Part shown: in pieces, positions 17,643 to 25,545 of the stretch
Layout of the letters: each line of letters begins with the position of its first letter
How positions within the stretch are numbered: the first letter of the stretch is position 1
Assembly (NCBI RefSeq): GCF_024741815.1
Contig: NZ_CP102951.1
Coordinates: 2,123,001-2,187,000 of the forward strand
Source of the DNA: Pseudomonas sp. LS1212
GTDB taxonomy: Bacteria > Pseudomonadota > Gammaproteobacteria > Pseudomonadales > Pseudomonadaceae
DNA length: 64,000 bases
Direction: 5' to 3'
Program-made: the position numbers and the translations under genes
The notes under the pieces: generated by a model
The model's input: only the letters and a program-made list of their open reading frames with translations
What the model was told of the DNA's origin: nothing
The model's database searches: none

Positions 17643-18665
17643 GTGGAGTTTCTTGCCGAGTACGCCATCTTTTTGGCCAAAACCGTCACCCTGGTCATCG
17701 CCATCCTGGTGGTGCTGGCCACGGCTGCCGCGTTGCGCAGCAAAGGTCGGCGCAAGTCGGCCGGCCAGTTGCAGGTGACCAGGCTCAACGATTTCTACAA
17801 GGATCTGCGCGAGCGCCTGGAATCGAGCCTGCTCGAGAAGGATCAGCTCAAGGCCCTGCGCAAGGAGCAGAGCAAGGCCGCGAAAAAGCAGAAGAAAAAG
17901 CCCGAGGCGAAATCGCGGGTATTCGTGCTCGACTTCGATGGCGATATCAGGGCAACAGCCACCGACCACCTGCGACATGAAATCACCGCCTTGCTGAGCC
18001 TGGCCACGCCAAGGGACGAAGTCGTACTGCGTCTGGAAAGCGGCGGCGGCATGGTCCACAGCTATGGCCTGGCGGCTTCGCAACTGGCGCGCATTCGCCA
18101 GGCCGGCGTGCCGCTGACCGTGTGCATCGACAAGGTGGCGGCAAGCGGCGGTTACATGATGGCGTGCATCGGCGAGAAGATCCTCAGTGCTCCGTTTGCC
18201 ATCCTTGGCTCGATCGGCGTGGTTGCGCAGTTGCCCAACGTCAACCGTTTGCTGAAAAAGCACGATATTGATTTCGAGGTGCTGACCGCGGGCGAATACA
18301 AGCGCACCTTGACTGTGTTTGGCGAAAACACCGAGAAGGGCCGGGAAAAATTCCAGGAAGACCTGGATGTTACCCATGAGTTGTTCAAGAACTTCGTTGC
18401 CCGCTACCGGCCACAATTGGCGATCAATGAAGTGGCCACCGGTGAGGTCTGGCTGGGCGTCGCGGCGCTGAACAAACATCTGGTCGACGAATTGAAGACC
18501 AGCGATGAATACCTTTCCGAGCGCGCCAGGGAAGCCGATCTGCACCACCTGCACTACGCCGAGCGCAAGAGCCTGCAAGAGCGTGTCGGGCTGGCAGCCA
18601 GCAGTTCGGTCGAGCGGCTGGTGGTCAATGCCTGGAGCAAATTGACGCAGCAGCGCTTCTGGTAA
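17643..18665 (+). CDS. sohB: Inner-membrane peptidase SohB (S49 family)
   Basis: A 340-residue signal-peptide-peptidase-like protease. One N-terminal membrane segment (residues about 5-30) is followed by a charged linker rich in Lys (about 65-90) and the S49 domain. The nucleophile is the Ser of AASGGYMMAC (Ser168), and the upstream LRLESGGGMVHSYGLAASQL belongs to the same fold. It acts in the inner membrane with the active site facing the periplasm. The start is GTG at 17643 with GAGGAG six bases upstream. It lies 83 bases before the first large effector gene, with no clear terminator between. Confidence 0.93.
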   Translation: MEFLAEYAIFLAKTVTLVIAILVVLATAAALRSKGRRKSAGQLQVTRLNDFYKDLRERLESSLLEKDQLKALRKEQSKAAKKQKKKPEAKSRVFVLDFDGDIRATATDHLRHEITALLSLATPRDEVVLRLESGGGMVHSYGLAASQLARIRQAGVPLTVCIDKVAASGGYMMACIGEKILSAPFAILGSIGVVAQLPNVNRLLKKHDIDFEVLTAGEYKRTLTVFGENTEKGREKFQEDLDVTHELFKNFVARYRPQLAINEVATGEVWLGVAALNKHLVDELKTSDEYLSERAREADLHHLHYAERKSLQERVGLAASSSVERLVVNAWSKLTQQRFW

Positions 18666-18748
18666 ATGCTCATAAATATATAGCCCCTCGTGTGGGCAGC
18701 ATGTCGTTTAGATGACGGTTCCGACAGAAGTCATCAGGACAAAACGAC

Positions 18749-21700
18749 ATGCTGGAAACTCCAGGCAACACTACTCCAACAGCACAGCCCGCCGCGACAG
18801 CGGAGGGCGTGCACGATCATTTCATCCAGCAGCGCCTGCCTGACTGGTTACGCAACGCCTGCGCTGCGCAACGCCAGCAACTGCGTGCTGCTATCCTGCG
18901 CAGCCAACGCAGCAAGCGGGAAGTACGCCAGGCCCTGGCGGGTTGGCAAGGCCTCAAGGCGTTCGCCGAACCGCTGCTCGCCGAAGCCCTGCAACGTGAG
19001 TTCGGGCTCAAGCCTGACCTTGAGGGTTCCACCTTTGTTCATCTGATTCGCGGCTCGCGAGTCGCCACCAGCAGTCCGGGCGCAGTTCTCAAAGTCCTGA
19101 CGCCAAGCCTGCTGCAGGCGGCAATGCAGAACTTCGTTGCGGACGAAGCATTTGATGCTGGCACCGAATTGCGCCAGGGTGACGATAGCCTGGCCATCGA
19201 TGCGCAAGCCTTTGCCCGGGTTTGTCGAGAGCTGGACCTGGGGCGTCGCTATCAGGAACACCTGGCAACGGTTTTCGAGCCTGGCTCGCTGCCGGGCCAA
19301 GCGTCGGATTCAGCCAAAAACAATCTACGAGCCAGTGTGATGCATTGCCAGCGTGATGCCCTGGCGGTGCAAGCCTCTCTGGCCGTGCTCCAGGGGCACA
19401 TCGGGCAACAGGCTCATGACGCGTTGCTGGCAGGCTTGCAGTTTCGCCCGGGACCGGTGTTCAGGGTGTATCGGTTGAGTCTGTGGGGGCTGGCGCTCGA
19501 TGAGTTGCTGCTGTTTGAAGTCGAAGCGGCAGATGCCGACGGAATACAACCCTGCCTGGTGTATATCCCCGAAGACGTGAATGGTGCGCTGCGTCATTAC
19601 TCTTCGCGCGGCGCCTTTATGCAGGTCCTGCGTGGGCGCCTGCGAGAGCGTACTTACCAAGCGTATTTCAGCCGATTTGTCGGCCAGCGCAACCGGGGCG
19701 CGTACCTGCAAAAAATCGAGCAGCTTTTCAATGCATACCAGGTGACATCAGACCAATCAATTGTGCCTGTGGATACCTCGCAGGTACGGCTTGACCTGAA
19801 TGAACATCGTATTGAAGGCAATCTCTTTCGCAAGTGTTTCGACCAGCATCTGGCGCGGATAAGGGATGACGCGCGGGTGCTGGCGGTACCGACCGAAGAC
19901 ATCGATGCCAGCGAACGTTTGACGCGCCTGGAACAATGGCTGGAAGTGGGCCTGAATGTGGTCAACACGGCTGCCCTGTTCGTGCCGGTGCTGGGGTTGG
20001 TGATGATGCCGGTGGCCGCAGCGCAGTTGCTCGGGGCCTTCTTTCACGGGGTAGAAGCCTGGGAAGCCGGCGAGACAGACCTGGCGCTGGGGTACTTGAT
20101 GGGGGTGGTGCAAAACCTTGCCCTGCTGGCCGCCCTGGGTAGCCTCCATGGTGCTGGCGAGTCTGTGCTGCCGGCCGAAGGCGTGGGTTTTACCGATCGC
20201 CTGGAGACGGTCAGGCTGCCCAATGGCCAGCAGCGTCTGTGGAAGCCGGATATGACACCTTATCAGCATGACATCGAGCTTGCGCCGTTCACGGTCAATG
20301 CCCAGGGACAGTACACGCTGGGTAACAAGCACTACATACGGCTGCAAGGGAAAGTCTATGAACAGATTTACAATGCCGAACTCAAGCAATGGCAAATCAA
20401 ACATCCCGGCGATCCCGAAGCCTACCAGCCGCTGCTCGAGCATAACGGTCAAGGTGCCTGGTTTCTGGCCCATGAAAACCCGCTGAGCTGGGATCGGCCG
20501 ACCTTGCTGCGGCGCATCGGCCACTCGGTGGGCGCCCTGACGGATGCGCAACTGGAGCAGGCCTTCAGGATCAGTGGCATCGATGAGGACATGCTGCGGC
20601 AAATGCATGCCGATCGCCAGGCTGTGCCGCCATTGCTGGCCGAGACGCTGCGGCGATTGGAGATTGGCGAGGTGGTGGACCCAGTCGTAGGCCAAACGCA
20701 GCCATCTGCTTCGGTCGACGTGATGGTCCTGGAGCGCGATTTTCCCGGCCTGCCGAGATCTGTTGCGCAGGCATTGGTCGAGCGTGCCAGCGGCGTTGAG
20801 CGAGAGCGGATGAGCGGCAGTAAACGCGTACCGCTGCGTCTGGCAGAAGAGGCTCGGGGGTATTTGCAGCAGGTACGTCTGAATCGCGCTTATGCGGGCT
20901 TGTACGTTGAGAGCCTGCACGTGGTAGATAGCGATACGCTGGCGTTGCGCATGCTCGAACAATTGCCCGGCTGGTCAAAAGATATCCGTCTTGAGGTGCG
21001 CAAGGACAGCGCTGAAGGGCGACTGCTCGATAGCGCAGGAAGCCGTGATGCCTCTGTGGTGAGGTACCTGGTCAAGGAGGCTGGGGGGTATCGGGCATTT
21101 GACGGCAATGGCAATTCGCTCAATGCCCTGGCTGACACCGGCAATAACCTGTTTCCTTCTATTTTGCATGCGCTGCCCGATGCACAACGTCTGGCATTGG
21201 GGTATGACATTCATGAAAGCCAGAAGCTGCGCCAGGCAGTCGCAGAGCTGGCAGTGAAGGATCGTGGCCGCGCCGCGCGAGCGCTCGGGCAGCGTGCGAC
21301 AAGCTCCGGGCTCCAGATGCCAACGCGTGTGGCGGGCGGGCGTTTGGGCTATCCCTTGAGCGGGCGAGGGGCGGTCACCACGCGAGCGGTGCTGCTGAGC
21401 AGGGTCAGCCGGCTTTATCCCGGTTTCACGGCAACTCAAGCCGAGGAGTTCTTGACCGCGCTTGGGCTTTCGGAGGCGCAGACGGGCGAGGAATTGTTGA
21501 GGCTTGAAGCTGAATTCGATGCATTGAGCGGGGATCTGGATTCCTGGGTACAAAGACCTGCCTGGCACCAATACAGCGAGACGCATATCCAGGCGGTTTC
21601 AGAGCACAGCAGGCGTCAGGTCGCCGACAGCATCAAGCGTTGCTGGCAGCGACAAACCCGGCGGCTGTACAGTGGCGATGACCGGTTTATCGGCCATGAG

Positions 21701-23233
21701 CTCGACCTGTCCTTCCATACCTTGGGGCCACTTCCGGAGCTGACGGCTGACTTCAGTCATGTGGGATCCTTGTCGTTGAGCAATATGCGGTTGTTCCGGT
21801 CGCCGGATGCTTTCTTGAGGCGCTTCCCCCAGCTTCGCTGGCTCGATATGGCAAACAACAACTTGACTGATCTCCCGCCTGCCATCAGCGACATGGCGGG
21901 GTTGACCAAATTGCGCCTGCAACACAATCGAATTCGCCTGACTCCGCAAAGTGTGGGGCAACTGCGTGCAATGACCGGGCTGAAAGTCCTGATGCTCGAT
22001 TACAACCCATTGGAGCAAGTGCCGGACGTCAGCCTGATGACGGACTTGCGTGGACTGACCGTACGCGCCACCGGGATCGACCGCTGGCCAACCGGGATTT
22101 TCGAAATTCAGCAGCCAACGCTATTGGATTGGCTCGACCTGCGCGACAACCAGATTCAAACCTTGCCTGAGGCCGTGTTGAACCCACTGCCGGAAGGCGC
22201 CGAGGTCGTTGCCCGGGTCAATCGCGTCACCTATCTGGATGGCAACCCGCTGACGCCCCGGAGTTTACAGCTGTTGGCTGAGTATCGGCAGCGCACCGGT
22301 ATTACGCTGGGCATTGTCCCGGCTCGTGCACCGATCATGGCCGCAGCGCCTGTTCGCCCGGTCACTCGCTGGTTGCGGGACGAGCCTGTCGAGCAGGTTG
22401 CGTTGAAAACCCAACGATGGGATGCGCTCGTTGCTGAACCGGCTTCAGCCGACTTCTTCAGGATTCTCGGCAGGTTGGGTGAAAGTGGAGAGTTTCAGGG
22501 CAATGGCTACGCAGACCTGAAATTACGCGTCTGGCGAATGATTGACGAGATAACTGACAGTACTGCCTTGCGGGCGGAGTTGTTCAACCTGTCGGCGCAT
22601 CCTGAAACCTGTGCCGACGGCGTATCGTTGGTGTTCAGTCAACTGGAAGTTCGGGCGCTGGTATACAACGCCACGCGGGCAGCGGACGAAGCCCAATCCC
22701 AGTTTGGGCTGTTGGATCTGGCCGGCCGTCTGTACCGTCTGGATGAGGTCGACAGTATTGCCGCAAAAGATATTGCCGCGCGGATCAAGGCCAACCCCGG
22801 GCTCGATGAGGTAGAGGTTCGACTGGCTTACCGCGTAGGCCTTCGTGAGGTGCTGGGATTGCCAGGGCAACCATCGGCCGCGCGGTTTACGCAGATTGCA
22901 AACGTCAGCCAGACGATGCTCGATGCAGCAGAAGCCACGGTTCTGGCGAACGAGCAAACCACTGCACGATTTGCGTCGATTTGTCAGCGAGATTTCTGGC
23001 GCGCGTTTCTGGAGAGGAGATACGCCGAGCGTTTCGAGCAGGTCAATCGGCCGTTTCACAATCGTTTGGCGGCACTGGATGAAGACAGTCAGACGATGAC
23101 AAGCGATGGCTATTTGAAAAAGATTGAAGCGTTGAATGCAAAACGCAAGGCTGACATTGAAAAGCTGATTGACGAGCTGACCCGCAAGGCAATGGACGAG
23201 GCTGAGCCGGAGATCGAAATCACAGAGCTTTGA
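18749..23233 (+). CDS. Giant DUF6543/LRR/NEL E3 ubiquitin ligase effector, copy 1
   Basis: A 1494-residue protein predicted to be a host-directed effector. Residues 1 to about 480 form a helical, dermonecrotic-toxin-like (DUF6543-type) region with the paralog-shared DDARVLAVPT near residue 373 and hydrophobic segments at about 400-470 ending beside FHGVEAWEAGE. Leucine-rich repeats occupy about 993-1180 (for example LRWLDMANNNLTDLPPAI). The C-terminal ~300 residues are an NEL (novel E3 ligase) domain with the catalytic motif Cys-x-Asp in HPETCADGVSLVFSQLE (Cys1288, Asp1290). IpaH/SspH proteins have this LRR-NEL order but lack the long N-terminal region. There is no Sec signal peptide. AGGA lies upstream of the ATG. 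A terminator follows at 23256. Confidence 0.85.
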   Translation: MLETPGNTTPTAQPAATAEGVHDHFIQQRLPDWLRNACAAQRQQLRAAILRSQRSKREVRQALAGWQGLKAFAEPLLAEALQREFGLKPDLEGSTFVHLIRGSRVATSSPGAVLKVLTPSLLQAAMQNFVADEAFDAGTELRQGDDSLAIDAQAFARVCRELDLGRRYQEHLATVFEPGSLPGQASDSAKNNLRASVMHCQRDALAVQASLAVLQGHIGQQAHDALLAGLQFRPGPVFRVYRLSLWGLALDELLLFEVEAADADGIQPCLVYIPEDVNGALRHYSSRGAFMQVLRGRLRERTYQAYFSRFVGQRNRGAYLQKIEQLFNAYQVTSDQSIVPVDTSQVRLDLNEHRIEGNLFRKCFDQHLARIRDDARVLAVPTEDIDASERLTRLEQWLEVGLNVVNTAALFVPVLGLVMMPVAAAQLLGAFFHGVEAWEAGETDLALGYLMGVVQNLALLAALGSLHGAGESVLPAEGVGFTDRLETVRLPNGQQRLWKPDMTPYQHDIELAPFTVNAQGQYTLGNKHYIRLQGKVYEQIYNAELKQWQIKHPGDPEAYQPLLEHNGQGAWFLAHENPLSWDRPTLLRRIGHSVGALTDAQLEQAFRISGIDEDMLRQMHADRQAVPPLLAETLRRLEIGEVVDPVVGQTQPSASVDVMVLERDFPGLPRSVAQALVERASGVERERMSGSKRVPLRLAEEARGYLQQVRLNRAYAGLYVESLHVVDSDTLALRMLEQLPGWSKDIRLEVRKDSAEGRLLDSAGSRDASVVRYLVKEAGGYRAFDGNGNSLNALADTGNNLFPSILHALPDAQRLALGYDIHESQKLRQAVAELAVKDRGRAARALGQRATSSGLQMPTRVAGGRLGYPLSGRGAVTTRAVLLSRVSRLYPGFTATQAEEFLTALGLSEAQTGEELLRLEAEFDALSGDLDSWVQRPAWHQYSETHIQAVSEHSRRQVADSIKRCWQRQTRRLYSGDDRFIGHELDLSFHTLGPLPELTADFSHVGSLSLSNMRLFRSPDAFLRRFPQLRWLDMANNNLTDLPPAISDMAGLTKLRLQHNRIRLTPQSVGQLRAMTGLKVLMLDYNPLEQVPDVSLMTDLRGLTVRATGIDRWPTGIFEIQQPTLLDWLDLRDNQIQTLPEAVLNPLPEGAEVVARVNRVTYLDGNPLTPRSLQLLAEYRQRTGITLGIVPARAPIMAAAPVRPVTRWLRDEPVEQVALKTQRWDALVAEPASADFFRILGRLGESGEFQGNGYADLKLRVWRMIDEITDSTALRAELFNLSAHPETCADGVSLVFSQLEVRALVYNATRAADEAQSQFGLLDLAGRLYRLDEVDSIAAKDIAARIKANPGLDEVEVRLAYRVGLREVLGLPGQPSAARFTQIANVSQTMLDAAEATVLANEQTTARFASICQRDFWRAFLERRYAERFEQVNRPFHNRLAALDEDSQTMTSDGYLKKIEALNAKRKADIEKLIDELTRKAMDEAEPEIEITEL

Positions 23234-23255
23234 GTGCTCATCGCCAATAGCCCCG

Positions 23256-23298
23256 CGCCTTGAATGCCGGCATCAAGCCCGGCATTCAAGGCGTTTTA
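23256..23298 (+). terminator. Rho-independent terminator after effector copy 1
   Basis: A 15-bp perfect stem, CGCCTTGAATGCCGG / CCGGCATTCAAGGCG, followed by TTTT. It separates effector copies 1 and 2 into independent transcripts. Confidence 0.88.
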
Positions 23299-23409
23299 GT
23301 AGCGGCCCGTTGGAACAGGCAGTGGTTCCAGGGGATACTTATGTAAGGCACTTGGCCGGCGCCGCTGTGGTTTTCTGATGCCTCCAAACAGTCCTTGAAG
23401 GCATGCATC

Positions 23410-25545
23410 ATGACTCAATCACAAGCAGTGGACCCGGGCGTCCACACTTCATTCATCAGGAGCAAGATCCCCCTCTGGGTCAAACACGCTCACCCCGACG
23501 CCATCAAAGCGTTGCATCAAAGCCAGTCGCCCGTAGGTGAACCTGACTGGTTTATGAGTGCCAACCCTGCACTGCGCCAGGCGCTGCTCGACTGCAAGGC
23601 GCGAAGTGATGCTTCCCACCGGGCGGCGGCACATGCACTCGTTGGGCTCAAGGGCATCACTGAGTTTGCCGAACCTTTGCTGGTGCAAGCCATCCGAACA
23701 ACGTACGGCCTCACGCTGGATGTCAACGCCAATGAGTTTGTGCGCCTGCGTGAGGATGCGTCATGGCGAATTGACAAACTCAGCGAGGTGTTGATCTCCA
23801 GGCAGTCATTGCTGCAGACGGCCTTGCAGAACTTCGAAGCAGCAGATGCCCAGGCGCTGCGGTATGACACCTACAGCGCGCTGACACCGATGGGTGCATT
23901 GGCCCCTTTCCCCGATACAGTCGATCCCGAGCGCCGCGCGAGCGATTCCATCCGGTATACGGCCAAACTTTCGATTACACCTCGGCAATTCGCGCTGTTT
24001 TGTCGGACATTGGACCTGGGCCAGCAATATCAGGATCATCTGGCCTCGGTCTTCGACTCGCCGACGACTTCCACAACCCTGAGCCAGGCCCTGACAAGTG
24101 CCACCAGGGACGCCATGGAAGTGCAGGTGCATACCGCACGCATGAAGGCGCGTATCAGTGAAGAGGCCCATGCCAGGCTTATGGCATTGCTGGGCAGGTC
24201 GCCCCCCGCTTCGGTAGAGGGGGGCACGCCTGTGCGCTGCAGCCAATTGCAACTGTCAGGCGTGGCATTGAGCGATATCCTGGTGATCGGCGAGGCCCCT
24301 ACCGACATCTCAGGCCCGACGCCCTGCATCATCTATCTGCCGGGCGATCCGCAATTCCCGCTCAAGGAGTACCCCTTCAGAGCGGCCTTTTACCTGGACC
24401 TTAAGGCGCGTTTACAGGACCCTGCGTATCAACGCTTCTTCAGTCGTTTCGTGCCCAGGCGCCTGCAGTCGGAGTTCTTCAACAAGCTCAAGGCAGATGA
24501 AGCGTTCAAGGGCCAAGGCGCGCTGGTGGAGTCACCGATCACGGGCGAGCTGTTCGATACCTTGTACAAGCGCATGGTGGCCAAGGCCAAAGACGATGCC
24601 CAGGCGCTGGCAGTACCGACCAGCAAAAGTGATCACGAAGCCTGGCTGAACGCATTGGAACACTCTCTGGATGCCGGGCTTGATGTCTTGAACATCGCCG
24701 CCTTTTTCGTGCCGGGTTTAGGCGAAGTGATGCTGACGGTCATGGGGGCGCAGTTGATGGGGGATATCTTTCACGGTATCGAAGCCTGGGAAGCGAACGA
24801 AAAAGAGCAGGCCGTTGCGCACCTGGAGTCGGTTGCCATCAACGTCGCGGCTATCGCGACGATCGGTGCGATCGCTCACACCGTGGGGCCTGCGCTCAAA
24901 GCTTGCGATTTCGTCGATGGGCTGGTGCCGGTCGAGATGCCTGATGGTGACACCCGTTTGTGGAAACCGACCCTGGCAGGTTATGAGAGCGACCATGACC
25001 TGCCCAAGGATCTGGAGCCCAATGCACGAGGACAGTATGAGCACCGAGGTCGGTATTTCGTTCGACTAAACGAGCGACTCTTTGAACAGGTCCTGGATGA
25101 GCGCACTGGGCAGTGGGTGATTAAAGCCAAGGACAATGCGGCGTACTCTCCAAAGCTGTCTTCCAATAGCGCAGGTAGTTGGCTGTCCGAGGGTGAGCAT
25201 CCCGCCAGTTGGTCGCGGGCGAAATTATTGCGCCGGATCGGGCCCGTCACCGATGGCCTGACCGATGCCGAGCTGGAACTGGCAGCGTACATCAGTGACA
25301 CCCGCGACGAAGCGCTACGCATGATGCAGGTCGAACAACAACCGGTGCCACCGTTGTTGGCCGACACGCTTGAGCGCATGAAAAACCTGGGTGAAGTGGA
25401 TCGCCTGATTCGCTTCACGCGCAATGGTGATCCGGTCAATTCGCGGCCTTCGCCCCCGTCTTGGCGCCCTCGCTGGCTGGATGGCCGCCGGGACGAAACC
25501 TGGAAATCTTCAAAGGTCCGGAGTTATGGGGGGAGAAAGCCGTAA
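23410..25545 (+). CDS. 5' fragment of effector copy 2 (toxin-like N-terminal part)
   Basis: About 711 residues from the ATG at 23410, which has GAAGG nine bases upstream (an in-frame TTG at 23395 is less likely). It contains the helical DUF6543-type region, the shared DDAQALAVPT near residue 395, and hydrophobic segments around 424-495 with the HGIEAWEANE motif. After about residue 681 the sequence (SRPSPPSWRPRWLDGRRDET) has no counterpart in the paralogs and is out-of-frame read-through that ends at a TAA. If translated, it would give a soluble N-terminal module without LRR or ligase. Confidence 0.7.
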   Translation: MTQSQAVDPGVHTSFIRSKIPLWVKHAHPDAIKALHQSQSPVGEPDWFMSANPALRQALLDCKARSDASHRAAAHALVGLKGITEFAEPLLVQAIRTTYGLTLDVNANEFVRLREDASWRIDKLSEVLISRQSLLQTALQNFEAADAQALRYDTYSALTPMGALAPFPDTVDPERRASDSIRYTAKLSITPRQFALFCRTLDLGQQYQDHLASVFDSPTTSTTLSQALTSATRDAMEVQVHTARMKARISEEAHARLMALLGRSPPASVEGGTPVRCSQLQLSGVALSDILVIGEAPTDISGPTPCIIYLPGDPQFPLKEYPFRAAFYLDLKARLQDPAYQRFFSRFVPRRLQSEFFNKLKADEAFKGQGALVESPITGELFDTLYKRMVAKAKDDAQALAVPTSKSDHEAWLNALEHSLDAGLDVLNIAAFFVPGLGEVMLTVMGAQLMGDIFHGIEAWEANEKEQAVAHLESVAINVAAIATIGAIAHTVGPALKACDFVDGLVPVEMPDGDTRLWKPTLAGYESDHDLPKDLEPNARGQYEHRGRYFVRLNERLFEQVLDERTGQWVIKAKDNAAYSPKLSSNSAGSWLSEGEHPASWSRAKLLRRIGPVTDGLTDAELELAAYISDTRDEALRMMQVEQQPVPPLLADTLERMKNLGEVDRLIRFTRNGDPVNSRPSPPSWRPRWLDGRRDETWKSSKVRSYGGRKP
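25453..25457 (+). other. Frameshift site in effector copy 2 (C5 run)
   Basis: A run of five C lies exactly where the paralog-like reading frame changes. Upstream codons read …FTRNGDPVNSRPSP; downstream, the paralog-like sequence resumes as LAPSLAGWPPGRN in the frame that needs one more base. A one-base deletion in a C6 run is the simplest explanation. A slippage-prone run could also vary between cells. Confidence 0.65.

Noticed and set aside
19757..20962. A 401-codon minus-strand frame inside effector copy 1
   Set aside because: Antisense to a gene supported by two paralogs; Gln/His-rich shadow composition.
23300..23409. A possible hrp box upstream of effector copy 2 (GGAACAGGCAGTGGTTCC)
   Set aside because: It is an inverted GGAAC/GTTCC pair and lacks the CCAC half at the required 15-16 base spacing; no hrp box was found before copies 1 or 3 either.
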